Positions 8,508 to 16,737 of a stretch of DNA of 64,000 nt are shown here, piece after piece. The notes below the pieces were generated by a model. The model was not told the origin of the DNA, ran no database searches, and worked only from the letters and a program-made list of their open reading frames with translations. Source of the DNA: Labilithrix sp. (GTDB lineage: Bacteria > Myxococcota_A > Polyangia > Polyangiales > Polyangiaceae); the NCBI GenBank assembly GCA_019637155.1, contig JAHBWE010000005.1:310001-374000 (forward strand), in the 5' to 3' direction. The position numbers were made by a program, and so were the translations under genes. Numbering within the stretch: the first letter of the stretch is position 1; each line of letters begins with the position of its first letter.

Positions 8508-10326
8508 TCTTGTAATCGAGCTTCAGCTTCTCGTCCTGTTTGCCCTTTTCCAGCCAGCAATTCTCGACGACGAGCACGTCGAGCTCGCAGCCCATGAAGC
8601 AGCGAAAGGCGTCTTCGGGCGTGCACACGATCGGCTCTCCGCGGACGTTGAAGCTCGTGTTCACGACGACGGGGCAGTCGGTGAGTCGCTTGAACTCGGT
8701 GAGCAGGGCGTGAAAGCGGGGGTTCGTGGCCGAGTGGACCGTCTGCACGCGGGCGGAGTAGTCGACGTGTGTGACGGCAGGGATCTCGGAGCGAGCGACG
8801 TTGAGCTTGTCGATGCCGAACAGCTTCTGTTGCTCCTCCGTCATCTTCGAGCAGCGCTTGGGTTGAACGTCGGCGACGAGCAGCATGTAGGGGCTGTCGG
8901 CGTCGAGCTCGAACCAATCGGCGATGTCCTCGCGTAGGACGGCAGGAGCAAAAGGCCGGAAGGACTCGCGGTACTTCACCTTGAGGTTGAGTGTTTTCTG
9001 CATCTGCGGCGAGCGCGCGTCGGCGATGATCGAGCGTGCGCCGAGCGAGCGCGGTCCGAACTCCATCCTGCCGTGGAACCATCCGATCGCTTGCTCGTTC
9101 GCGAGGGCATGCGCCGTGCGCGTGATGATCTCGGCGTCGTCGAGGACGTCAAACTTCGCTCCGGCCGCACGGAGCCGCGTTTGAGCATCAGCGGGCGAAA
9201 ATTTGGGTCCGAGGTAAGCGCCCGACATGCCGTCGACGGCGCCGGGAGTCACGACGCGGTCCTTCTCGTGGTGAATGTGGAACGCCGCGAGCGCAGCACC
9301 CACTGCGCCTCCGGCGTCGCCGGAAGCAGGCTGGATCCATATGCGCTCGTACTTTCCGTCACGGAGGATCTTCCCATTGGCGACGCAGTTCAATGCGACG
9401 CCTCCGGCCAAACAGAGGTTCCGGAGCTGCGTCTCCTTCGCGAGCGAGCGCGTCAGACGGAGCACGATCTCCTCGCAGACGTGCTGAATCGACGCCGCGA
9501 GATCCATGTGCCTCTGCACGAGGAGCTCCTTGTCGGGCTGGCGCGGCGGCCCGCCGAAGAGCGCATGGAACTTGTCGTTCGTCATGCGGAGGCCGGTGCA
9601 GTAATCGAAATACGATTGATCCAACCGGAAGGAGCCGTCCTCCTTGAGGTCGATGACGTTGTCGAGGATGGTCTGCGCATAGCGGGGCTCGCCGTATGGC
9701 GCGAGGCCCATCACCTTGTACTCACCGGAGTTGACCTTGAAGCCGGTGTAGTAGGTGAATGCCGAATAGAGGAGACCGATCGAGTGCGGGAAATGGATCT
9801 CCTTCGTGACGGTGAGCTGCTTGCCGTCGCCGATCGCGCAGGAGGTCGTCGCCCACTCCCCGACACCGTCCATCGTGAGGACGACCGCTTTCTCGAACGG
9901 TGATGGGAAGAACGCGCTCGCCGCGTGGCTCACGTGATGCTCGGAGAAGAGGAGCTTCTCGAGATCGAATGCGTCGTCGACGTTCCGCAGGTGATCTCGC
10001 AGGAGGTCTTTTTGAAAGAGCTTCTCGCGCAGCCAGAGCGGTATTGCCATGCTGAAGGAACGAAAGCCCTTCGGCGCAAACGCGAGATATGTCTCCAGCA
10101 GCCGCTCGAACTTGAGGAATGGCTTGTCGTAAAAGGCGACGGCGTCGATGTCGCGGAGCCGCGTGCCGGCCTCGGAGAGCACGTACTCGAGCGCGTGCTT
10201 CGGGAAGCCCGCGTCGTGTTTCTTTCGTGTGAAGCGCTCTTCCTGAGCTGCGGCAACGACGCGTCCGTCGTCGATCAGCGCCGCGGCACTGTCGTGGTAG
10301 AAGGCCGAGATGCCGACGATACGCAT
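8488..10326 (-). CDS. NodU/CmcH-type carbamoyltransferase
   Basis: A full-length 612-residue O-carbamoyltransferase that uses carbamoyl phosphate (via carbamoyl-AMP) to modify a sugar or antibiotic hydroxyl. The N-terminal ASKHA/Kae1-like domain begins ISAFYHDSAAALIDDG and includes the metal-binding histidine region HHVSHAASAFFPSPF and LAGGVALNCVANGKI. The C-terminal domain carries the signature VNTSFNVRGEPIVCTPEDAF. It sits 3 nt after a tiny DUF5989 gene and SxtJ; this trio recurs in bacterial glycan and saxitoxin-like clusters. The likely acceptor here is a sugar of the surface glycan, by context only. Confidence 0.92.
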   Translation of the reverse strand: MRIVGISAFYHDSAAALIDDGRVVAAAQEERFTRKKHDAGFPKHALEYVLSEAGTRLRDIDAVAFYDKPFLKFERLLETYLAFAPKGFRSFSMAIPLWLREKLFQKDLLRDHLRNVDDAFDLEKLLFSEHHVSHAASAFFPSPFEKAVVLTMDGVGEWATTSCAIGDGKQLTVTKEIHFPHSIGLLYSAFTYYTGFKVNSGEYKVMGLAPYGEPRYAQTILDNVIDLKEDGSFRLDQSYFDYCTGLRMTNDKFHALFGGPPRQPDKELLVQRHMDLAASIQHVCEEIVLRLTRSLAKETQLRNLCLAGGVALNCVANGKILRDGKYERIWIQPASGDAGGAVGAALAAFHIHHEKDRVVTPGAVDGMSGAYLGPKFSPADAQTRLRAAGAKFDVLDDAEIITRTAHALANEQAIGWFHGRMEFGPRSLGARSIIADARSPQMQKTLNLKVKYRESFRPFAPAVLREDIADWFELDADSPYMLLVADVQPKRCSKMTEEQQKLFGIDKLNVARSEIPAVTHVDYSARVQTVHSATNPRFHALLTEFKRLTDCPVVVNTSFNVRGEPIVCTPEDAFRCFMGCELDVLVVENCWLEKGKQDEKLKLDYKNAFDLD

Positions 10327-10329
10327 CGC

Positions 10330-10482
10330 TCAGAACAGCGTATAGATGAACGGCGCGACGGCAGAACCCTTGGCCAGGACGAGGAGCAACCCGAGCACGA
10401 ACATCGAGACGACGAGCGGGATGAGCCAATACTTCTTGCGAGCACGCAGGAACTGCCAAAGCTCGACGACGAGGGAGAGCAT
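10330..10482 (-). CDS. DUF5989 family small membrane protein (50 aa)
   Basis: A short gene between sxtJ and the carbamoyltransferase gene. The ATG is at 10482-10480 and the TGA at 10332-10330. It encodes 50 residues: an amphipathic start (MLSLVVELWQFLRARKKYW), one transmembrane helix (about residues 20-37, LIPLVVSMFVLGLLLVLA) and a short tail KGSAVAPFIYTLF. Size, the RKKYW-L-P pattern and the position beside a NodU-type carbamoyltransferase match the DUF5989 family. No activity is known; it may tether or organise the carbamoyltransferase at the membrane. It is too short for many gene callers. Confidence 0.85.
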   Translation of the reverse strand: MLSLVVELWQFLRARKKYWLIPLVVSMFVLGLLLVLAKGSAVAPFIYTLF

Positions 10483-10493
10483 CGGACCTCGCG

Positions 10494-10919
10494 TTAGAAC
10501 TGGCGACGGAGGGAAGCGGGCTCCGGACCAGGGGGGGACCTCGGGATCCAGTAGCTAGCGGCGCCGCCGTCGCGGTGAAGGCGCAGGAAGTCCTTCCCGA
10601 GCACGCGAAGGAACAGCGCGAGCGGCGTAAGGACGAAATAGAAGAACACCCCGAGGAAGATGGGGCTCGTGACCTTGCCGATGAGCAGTCCGAGCTTGAA
10701 CCAGAGGAGATTGAGCGGAGCGAGCACACGCGGCGCCACGAGCGTGACGAGGAGGAACACCGCTGCAATGGGCGCCGCCCACCAACGCACGGGATGGCCC
10801 TTCACCAAGGGCGCGAGGGCGACGACAGCGAAGGCGACGGTCATGACGAAACCGAACGAGCGGTTCGTCGAACGCTTGACCTCGTGCTCGCGCTTGTAGT
10901 CGTCGTGAACCTCGCTCAT
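10494..10919 (-). CDS. SxtJ family membrane protein
   Basis: A 141-residue membrane protein that starts MSEVHDDYKREHEVKRSTNRSFG and has about three hydrophobic segments (near residues 22-40, 46-62 and 82-108). The SNRSFG-type motif before the first helix and the LNLLWFKLGLLIGKVTSPIFLG stretch are typical of the SxtJ family, which accompanies carbamoyltransferases. It is the first gene of the minus-strand carbamoylation operon, 11 nt upstream of the DUF5989 gene, with a recognisable -35 element upstream. Its function is unknown; a membrane partner of the carbamoyltransferase is the usual suggestion. Confidence 0.85.
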   Translation of the reverse strand: MSEVHDDYKREHEVKRSTNRSFGFVMTVAFAVVALAPLVKGHPVRWWAAPIAAVFLLVTLVAPRVLAPLNLLWFKLGLLIGKVTSPIFLGVFFYFVLTPLALFLRVLGKDFLRLHRDGGAASYWIPRSPPGPEPASLRRQF

Positions 10920-11228
10920 GACCCGTGAAACCTCGCGCCTCGTACCGCTGCACCCTTAAGGTGTCAAGGAGGGGGCCGGGATCCCTGTGCGCCTTCCAGC
11001 TTGTTGTTCGCCGTTCTCTGCGGCCGGGAAGAGTCGCGCGGCTCGTCGATCTCGGCTGCGCGCTCTCTCCTTGCGACACTCGCGTGGATGAGGCATATCA
11101 TCGCAGTCGCGGGCTCCGTGGCGAGTTGACGAGAGCTGATCCATGCAAGCGCGCGAACGCCGAAGGAGCGCTGTGCTAAGTGCGCCTCGAACGGCGGCGT
11201 CCGCGGCGCCACCAAGGATGCGAGAGTC
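10920..11228. other. 309-bp divergent intergenic region
   Basis: This is the longest gene-free stretch of the window. It separates the minus-strand carbamoylation operon from the plus-strand wbpB operon and must hold promoters for both. Apart from the TTGACA-based element at the left end, I see only an isolated TTGACG at 11126-11131 on the plus strand without a matching -10, and AAGGATG at 11214-11220 as a possible wbpB ribosome binding site. Short ORFs here have no family resemblance. Confidence 0.6.
10939..10967 (-). promoter_or_regulatory. candidate sigma-70-type promoter for the sxtJ operon
   Basis: On the minus strand a perfect TTGACA (10967-10962) is followed after 17 nt by TACGAG (10944-10939, 3 of 6 matches to TATAAT). 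Transcription would start about 13 nt before the sxtJ ATG. The -35 match is good, the -10 poor, so confidence is modest. Confidence 0.4.
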
Positions 11229-12290
11229 ATGCTGAGGTTTGCGCTCGTCGGTTGCGGGAGGATCGCTGAACGGCACGCTCAGCTTCTGGCGACGAAACAG
11301 GTCGCCAACGCCATGTTGGTCGGCGTCACGGACATCGTGCCGGAGCGCGCGGCGAAGTTCGGGGCCGTGTATGGTGTTCCCCACTTCACGGACATGGACG
11401 AGATGATGACGTCGGTTCATCCCGACGTCGTCGTCGTCCTGACTCCGAGTGGTCTTCACGCAGAGCACGTCATCCGCCTGAGCCGCCATGGCAAGGCGAT
11501 CGTCTGCGAGAAGCCTATGGCGCTCACCCTCGACGACGCGGACGCGATGATCGCGGCGTGCGATCATGCAGGCTGCAAGCTCTTCATCGTCAAGCAGAAC
11601 CGCTGGAATCTCCCGGTGCGCAAGCTCCGCGAGGCGATGGACGCGGGCCGGTTCGGCAAGCTCGTCATGGGCACGATTCGCGTGCGCTGGTGCCGCAAGC
11701 AGGAGTACTACGACCAAGATTCGTGGCGCGGAACGTGGCGCTATGACGGCGGTATCCTCGCCAACCAGGCAAGCCACCACGTCGATCTCCTCGAGTGGCT
11801 CATGGGCTCCGTCGAGTCCGTGTTCGCGAAGAGCAGCACCTCTCTCGTCAATGTCGAGACCGAGGACACGGCGGTCGCGGTCCTCCGCTTCACGAATGGT
11901 GCGCTTGGTGTCATCGAGGCGACGACCGCCACGCGGCCCGACAACCTCGAGGGATCGGTGTCGGTGCTCGGAGAGGGGGGAACGGTGGAAATTGCCGGCT
12001 TCGCCGTGAACGAAATGCGGCATTGGAGCTTCGTTCACAAGCACCCCGGTGACGAGGAGATCCTCAAGAGGTTTTCGGTGAACCCACCGAACGTCTACGG
12101 TTTCGGCCATCAGGCGTACCTTGAGCACGTCGTCGACTGCGTCGCGAATGGAGCGCCGGCGCTGGTCGATGGCCTCGAGGGACGCAAGAGCCTCGAGCTC
12201 ATCACCGCGCTCTACGAGTCCATCGAGACCGGCGAAGAGGTCCGGCTACGCTTCAAGCCGCGCCGAAGCAAGCTCGGTCACGAGAAGTGA
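11229..12290 (+). CDS. wbpB: Gfo/Idh/MocA-type UDP-N-acetylhexosaminuronate 3-dehydrogenase (WbpB/WlbA-like)
   Basis: A 353-residue NAD-dependent oxidoreductase expected to oxidise C3 of UDP-GlcNAc uronic acid. The Rossmann motif is ALVGCGRIAERHA (residues 5-17), the family EKP motif is CEKPMALTLDDAD (about residues 94-106), and the block RVRWCRKQEYYDQDSWRGTW ending in the active-site HHVDLLEW segment is typical of WbpB/WlbA. It is followed by the aminotransferase (7-nt gap) and acetyltransferase genes in the same order as in Pseudomonas and Bordetella lipopolysaccharide clusters. Other Gfo/Idh substrates cannot be excluded, but context argues strongly for the 2,3-diacetamido uronic acid route. 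The UDP-GlcNAc 6-dehydrogenase (WbpA) is not in the window. Confidence 0.85.
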   Translation: MLRFALVGCGRIAERHAQLLATKQVANAMLVGVTDIVPERAAKFGAVYGVPHFTDMDEMMTSVHPDVVVVLTPSGLHAEHVIRLSRHGKAIVCEKPMALTLDDADAMIAACDHAGCKLFIVKQNRWNLPVRKLREAMDAGRFGKLVMGTIRVRWCRKQEYYDQDSWRGTWRYDGGILANQASHHVDLLEWLMGSVESVFAKSSTSLVNVETEDTAVAVLRFTNGALGVIEATTATRPDNLEGSVSVLGEGGTVEIAGFAVNEMRHWSFVHKHPGDEEILKRFSVNPPNVYGFGHQAYLEHVVDCVANGAPALVDGLEGRKSLELITALYESIETGEEVRLRFKPRRSKLGHEK

Positions 12291-12297
12291 GCCTGCA

Positions 12298-13422
12298 ATG
12301 AAAGTTCCGTTCTTGGACCTCAAGGCTCAGCGAACGCAGCTCTCGAAGGAGCTCGACTCCGCCGTCCGCGACGTAATGGACGCGAGCGCGTTCATCGGCG
12401 GGGCACAGCTCCGTGCGTTCGAGCAGGGTTTCGCGGCGGCGCAGGGCGTGCGTCATTGCATCGGTGTGGGAAACGGCACCGATGCGCTCGTCGTCATCCT
12501 GAGGGCCTTAGGTCTTGGTGCCAATGAGGTCGTCATCACCGCTGCAAACTCCTTCATCGCGAGCTCCGAGGCGGTGACGCTCGCCGGTGGGCGCCCGGCG
12601 TTCGCGGACTGCGGACCAAACTACGTGATGACGGCCGAGACCCTCTCGGCCGCGATCGAGCGCGAGAAGAAGGCGGGCCGCAGGGTCCGCGGCGTCATCG
12701 TCGTGCACCTTTACGGCCGGAGCTGCGACATGACCGCGCTCGGCGCGGTCGCCGAGCGCCACGAGCTGTTCGTCGTCGAGGATTGCGCGCAGGCCCATCT
12801 CGGTATGCATGCTGGAAAGCCGGTTGGCGGCTTCGGCGTTGCGGCCGCGTTCAGCTTCTACCCGGGGAAGAACCTCGGTGCCTTCGGCGACGCGGGCGCG
12901 ATCGTCTCGAACGACGCCGCGCTCGCCGAGCGCATGCGCATGCTCGCCAACCATGGCCGGAAGGCGAAGTACGACCACGAGATCGAAGGCACCAACTCGC
13001 GCCTCGACAACCTCCAAGCTGCGGTGCTGAACGTGAAGTTGCCGCACCTCCGTGCCTGGACGGAGGCGCGGATCCGCGCTGCCGATCGCTATCGCGAGCG
13101 CCTCGCGAACGTGCGCGGCGTCGTCGTTCCGGCTGCGACCCCCGCCTTCGAGCATGTCTACCACCTGTTCGTCGTTCGCGTCGCGAATCGCTCCGCCGTG
13201 AAGGAGAAGCTCGCGGCGGCAGGCATCGACACGGGCGTGCACTACCCGCACGCGCTGCCCGATCTCGCCGCCTATGCGTATCTCGAAACGCGGCGTGAAG
13301 AGCACGAGAACGCGAGCGACTGGTCGTCTTCGATCCTCAGCCTGCCGATGTTCCCGGAGATCACCGACGCCCAGATCGATCATGTCGCCGACGCGCTCGC
13401 GGACGCGGTGAGCGGCTCATGA
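12298..13422 (+). CDS. wbpE: DegT/DnrJ/EryC1 aminotransferase (WbpE/WlbC-like)
   Basis: A 374-residue PLP-dependent sugar aminotransferase, predicted to transfer an amino group from glutamate to C3 of the 3-keto uronic acid made by WbpB. The start MKVPFLDLKAQ, the cofactor Asp region VEDCAQAHLG and the PLP lysine in FSFYPGKNLGAFGDAGA are typical. The ATG at 12298 is preferred; the frame is open upstream, but that is inside wbpB. The stop overlaps the wbpD start by 4 nt (ATGA), which indicates coupled translation. Confidence 0.9.
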   Translation: MKVPFLDLKAQRTQLSKELDSAVRDVMDASAFIGGAQLRAFEQGFAAAQGVRHCIGVGNGTDALVVILRALGLGANEVVITAANSFIASSEAVTLAGGRPAFADCGPNYVMTAETLSAAIEREKKAGRRVRGVIVVHLYGRSCDMTALGAVAERHELFVVEDCAQAHLGMHAGKPVGGFGVAAAFSFYPGKNLGAFGDAGAIVSNDAALAERMRMLANHGRKAKYDHEIEGTNSRLDNLQAAVLNVKLPHLRAWTEARIRAADRYRERLANVRGVVVPAATPAFEHVYHLFVVRVANRSAVKEKLAAAGIDTGVHYPHALPDLAAYAYLETRREEHENASDWSSSILSLPMFPEITDAQIDHVADALADAVSGS

Positions 13423-14072
13423 CGGAGCGTGCGGCCGGCGTCTTCGTACACCCGTCGTCGTACGTCGACGAGCCGTCGACGCTCGGTGCCGGCACGACGA
13501 TCTGGTTCTTTTGCCATGTCTCGAAGAACGTACACCTCGGCGAGTCGTGCAATCTCGGCCAGAACGTCTTCGTGGGCGAGGACGTGCGCATCGGCAACAA
13601 CGTCAAGATCCAGAACAACGTCTCGGTGTATCCGGGCGTCACGATCGAGGATGACGTGTTCCTCGGCCCGTCTTGTGTCTTCACCAACGTGTCGAATCCG
13701 CGCTCCGCCGTCGCACGCCGCCATCTCTACGAATCGACGCTCGTCCGTCGTGGCGCCACGATCGGCGCGAACGCGACGATCGTTTGCGGCGTCACGATCG
13801 GCCGCCACGCCTTCGTTGCGGCGGGCGCCGTCGTCACGAAGTCGGTCGCTGACTACGCGATGATGAGCGGCGTGCCGGCGCGTCGCGTGGGGTGGATGAG
13901 CCGCCATGGCCACAAGCTCCAGGCAGGAGCGGACGGTGTGATGGTCTGTCCCGAATCGGGTCTGCGCTACCGGCTCGAGGGTGACCGACTCCGCTGCCTC
14001 GACGTCGATGACGATTCGCCGCTTCCGACCGAGCTCCGCAAGGGCATCAAGCGGTATCGAGAATACGGATGA
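13419..14072 (+). CDS. wbpD: left-handed beta-helix N-acetyltransferase (WbpD/WlbB-like)
   Basis: A 217-residue hexapeptide-repeat acyltransferase expected to acetylate the 3-amino group and give UDP-2,3-diacetamido-2,3-dideoxy-glucuronic acid. About eight imperfect hexapeptide turns run from residue 8 to 150 (IGNNVKIQNNVSVYPGV, VTIGRHAFVAAGAVVTK) with the conserved NVSNPRS loop before the final coils. A C-terminal extension of about 50 residues contains CPESG...YRLEGDRLRC, resembling the degenerate zinc-ribbon tail of WbpD homologues. Overlaps on both sides (ATGA with wbpE and hisH) place it in the middle of a tightly coupled operon. Confidence 0.87.
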   Translation: MTERAAGVFVHPSSYVDEPSTLGAGTTIWFFCHVSKNVHLGESCNLGQNVFVGEDVRIGNNVKIQNNVSVYPGVTIEDDVFLGPSCVFTNVSNPRSAVARRHLYESTLVRRGATIGANATIVCGVTIGRHAFVAAGAVVTKSVADYAMMSGVPARRVGWMSRHGHKLQAGADGVMVCPESGLRYRLEGDRLRCLDVDDDSPLPTELRKGIKRYREYG

Positions 14073-14737
14073 GCTCTGGACCAGCAAGCAGCCGACTTGT
14101 CGTCGTCGACTACGGCGTCAACAACGTCGGCTCCGTCATCAACATGTTCCGCCGCATCGGAGTCGAGGCCGACGCGGTGCGCACCTCCGAGCGGATCGCG
14201 GAGGCGAGCGCGATCGTCCTGCCGGGCATCGGCGCGTTCGACGCCGGGATCCAGAACCTCAAGAGTCGCGGCCTGTTCGAGGCGATCCAGCGCCGGGTGC
14301 GGGACGATCGTGTCCCTATCCTCGGTATCTGCCTCGGTATGCAGCTCCTCGGCAGCGGCAGCGAGGAGGGGAAGCTCGAGGGGCTCGGTCTCGTCCCGGC
14401 GTTCACGCGTCGGTTCGCGTTCGAGGGACCGCGCGCGCGCGACCTCAAGGTCCCGCATATGGGCTGGAACCGCACGAAGTGCCTCGACCGCGAGCTCTTT
14501 GCCGAGCTCGACGAGGAGGGGCGCTTCTACTACGTCCACTCGTACCACGTCGTTTGCGAGGATCCGCGGGACGTCGCGGCGTCTTGCATCTATGGCATTC
14601 CATTTGCGGCCGCGCTTCGTCGCGATCATGTCATGGGCACCCAGTTTCATCCGGAGAAGAGTCATCGCTACGGGCTCGCCGTGTTGAGAGGTTTCGTCCG
14701 CGCAGCGCGCTGCTCCGAGAGACTGGCTGATGCTTAG
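14069..14737 (+). CDS. hisH: HisH-like glutamine amidotransferase subunit of the first acetamidino module
   Basis: A 222-residue class I glutaminase that should release ammonia from glutamine for the partner HisF-like protein. The catalytic triad is intact: Cys88 in GICLGMQLL, and His193 with Glu195 in GTQFHPEK. An N-terminal GIGAF oxyanion-strand motif is present. In P. aeruginosa O5 the same pair (HisH2/HisF2) feeds ammonia to the sugar amidotransferase WbpG. Position between wbpD and wbpG, rather than among his genes, supports the glycan role over histidine biosynthesis. It overlaps the next gene by 8 nt. Confidence 0.85.
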   Translation: MSSGPASSRLVVVDYGVNNVGSVINMFRRIGVEADAVRTSERIAEASAIVLPGIGAFDAGIQNLKSRGLFEAIQRRVRDDRVPILGICLGMQLLGSGSEEGKLEGLGLVPAFTRRFAFEGPRARDLKVPHMGWNRTKCLDRELFAELDEEGRFYYVHSYHVVCEDPRDVAASCIYGIPFAAALRRDHVMGTQFHPEKSHRYGLAVLRGFVRAARCSERLADA

Positions 14738-15503
14738 CGTCCGCGTCATTCCGGTCCTCCTTCTCCGCCGGAGCGGTCTCGTGAAGACGGTGCGCTTTCG
14801 GAACGCCGCGTACGTCGGCGATCCGATCAACATCGTGCGGATCTTCAGCGAGAAGGAGGTCGACGAGCTCATCCTGACCGAGATCCGCGCGACGAAGGAC
14901 GGGAAGAGGCCGGACTTCGAGCTCCTCGAGCAGATCGCAAGCGAGGCCTTCATGCCCATCTGCTACGGCGGCGGCGTTCGCTCTGTCGATGATGCGACAC
15001 GCATCCTGCGGCTTGGGATGGAGAAGGTGTCGATCAACACCGCTGCCCTCGAGCGGCCGTCGCTCGTCCAGGAGCTCGCGACCGAGCTCGGTTCGCAGTG
15101 CGTCGTCGCGTCGGTTGACGTCCAAAAGGACGCCCTCGGACGCTATCAGGTCTTTTCCCACGCGGATCGTCCGGTCCCGGAGACCAATCCCCTCCGCTGG
15201 ATCGATCGCCTCATTCGTCTCGGTGCAGGAGAGATCCTCCTCAACGCAGTCGACCGGGACGGAACGATGGAAGGCTTCGACCTCACGCTCCTGCGCCTCG
15301 TCCGCGGACGCTTCGACGTCCCCGTCATCGCGTGTGGTGGTGCTTCCGACCTCGGGAACATGCGTGCGGCCGTGCGTGAGGGCGCGCTCTCGGCGGTAGG
15401 GGTCGGCGCGCGCTTCATCTACGAAGGTCCCTATCGCGCGGTCCTCGTGAGCTATCTCACGCGTAGCGAGATCGAGAGCCTCAGCGCCGGAGTCGTGTCG
15501 TGA
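14730..15503 (+). CDS. hisF2: AglZ/HisF2-type acetamidino modification protein (HisF-like ammonia channel)
   Basis: A 257-residue (beta/alpha)8 barrel that aligns without gaps to HisF at both ends. The catalytic acid equivalent to Asp11 of Thermotoga HisF is Leu here (N-terminus RVIPVLLLRRSGLVKT), while the second acid (Asp130 equivalent, SVDVQK) and the phosphate-loop segments GGGVRSVDD, VDRDGT and CGGASD remain. Loss of the first acid fits the HisF2 family, which carries ammonia to a sugar amidotransferase instead of making imidazole glycerol phosphate. The stop overlaps the start of wbpG (GTGA, 15500-15503). Confidence 0.88.
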   Translation: MLSVRVIPVLLLRRSGLVKTVRFRNAAYVGDPINIVRIFSEKEVDELILTEIRATKDGKRPDFELLEQIASEAFMPICYGGGVRSVDDATRILRLGMEKVSINTAALERPSLVQELATELGSQCVVASVDVQKDALGRYQVFSHADRPVPETNPLRWIDRLIRLGAGEILLNAVDRDGTMEGFDLTLLRLVRGRFDVPVIACGGASDLGNMRAAVREGALSAVGVGARFIYEGPYRAVLVSYLTRSEIESLSAGVVS

Positions 15504-16624
15504 GCGTCTGCGTCCGCTGTGTCCTCGATGAGTCCGCGAACGTCACGTTCGACGCGGACGGCGTGTGCACCTTCTGCCACTTCCTCGACAACCGGAAGCT
15601 CGCAGTCTCGCCGGCGAACCGCGAGGCCGAGTTCGCTCGCATCGTCAGACAGATCAAGGAGCTCGGACGCGGCCGGCGCTACGACTGCGTCATGGGCCTC
15701 AGCGGCGGCATCGACAGCTCCTATGCCGTCCTCGTTGCGGTCCGCGCTGGTCTGCGGCCGCTCGTCGTTCACGTGGACAACGGTTGGAACACCGAGCTGG
15801 CGGTTCTGAACATCGAGCGAGTCGTGCGTGGACTCGATCTCGATCTCGTTACCCATGTCATCGACTGGGAGGAGTTTCGCGGGATCCAGCTCTCGCTGCT
15901 GCGTGCCGGCGTCGTCGACCTCGAGCTCGTCAGCGACCACGCGATCATCGCCGGCATGTATCACACCGCGCGCAGACAGCGGCTCAAGGTCATCGTCACC
16001 GGCGACAACGAAGCGACGGAGTCCGTCCTCCCGGAGGGGTGGAACCATCACCGCAAGACCGACCTCCGCAACATCCGCGCGATCAACCGCGCCTACGAGC
16101 GGGCGCCGATGACGACGTTCCCGGCGCTCTCGTCGGTGGGGGTCGCCCTTCACAGACGCCTGCTAGGTATCCGCAACATCGGATTGCTCTCGTACACCGA
16201 CTACAACAAGGAGCGCGCGTTCACCGAGCTTGAGCGAGCCGTCGGATATCGCCGCTATGCAGGGAAACACTTCGAATCGGTCATCACCCGCTTCTATCAA
16301 GGCTACATCCTGCCGACGAAGTTCGGGATCGACAAAAGGCGATATCACTACTCGCTATTGATCCGATCGGGGCAGATGACGCGCGAGGAGGCGCTCGCCG
16401 ACCTCGAGAACCCGCCCTATCCGCCGCACCTCGCAGCCGCCGACAAGATCTACGTCTGCAAGAAGTTCGGGATCTCCGTCGAGGAGTTCGACCGGATGAT
16501 GCGAGAGCCGCCGCGTCCGCACTCCGACTTCGCTTCGGACGATGCCCTCATGCGGCGGCTCATCGGGCTCCTCGCGCGAGCGCGCTCCGTGCGAGCGCGC
16601 GTGAAGGTGTTCACAGGTGTCTGA
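15500..16624 (+). CDS. wbpG: N-acetyl sugar amidotransferase (WbpG/PseA family)
   Basis: A 374-residue ATP-pyrophosphatase that should activate a sugar N-acetyl group and, with ammonia from HisH/HisF2, convert it to an acetamidino group. Four cysteines form a zinc site near the N-terminus (Cys4, Cys7, Cys23, Cys26), followed by the PP-loop GLSGGIDSS (residues 66-74). The C-terminal half contains the family blocks DNEATES and YTDYNKERA. GTG start at 15500 overlaps the hisF2 stop. It is the last gene of the six-gene wbpB-wbpG operon; the likely acceptor is the 2,3-diacetamido uronic acid made by the preceding genes. Confidence 0.88.
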   Translation: MSVCVRCVLDESANVTFDADGVCTFCHFLDNRKLAVSPANREAEFARIVRQIKELGRGRRYDCVMGLSGGIDSSYAVLVAVRAGLRPLVVHVDNGWNTELAVLNIERVVRGLDLDLVTHVIDWEEFRGIQLSLLRAGVVDLELVSDHAIIAGMYHTARRQRLKVIVTGDNEATESVLPEGWNHHRKTDLRNIRAINRAYERAPMTTFPALSSVGVALHRRLLGIRNIGLLSYTDYNKERAFTELERAVGYRRYAGKHFESVITRFYQGYILPTKFGIDKRRYHYSLLIRSGQMTREEALADLENPPYPPHLAAADKIYVCKKFGISVEEFDRMMREPPRPHSDFASDDALMRRLIGLLARARSVRARVKVFTGV

Positions 16625-16737
16625 TCGGCGCTCCTTCGTCGCGGGCGCGAACACCCGTTCCGGCGTGCGGCCTGGCGCGGTCGGGTCGTGTGGTAAATTG
16701 GATTCCGTTCGAGCGGTGAACACGTGGAGACGCCTCG

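Noticed and set aside
11126-11154. sigma-70 promoter with TTGACG for the wbpB operon
   Set aside because: At 16-18 nt spacing there is no sequence resembling a -10 element; listed only as an observation in the intergenic entry.
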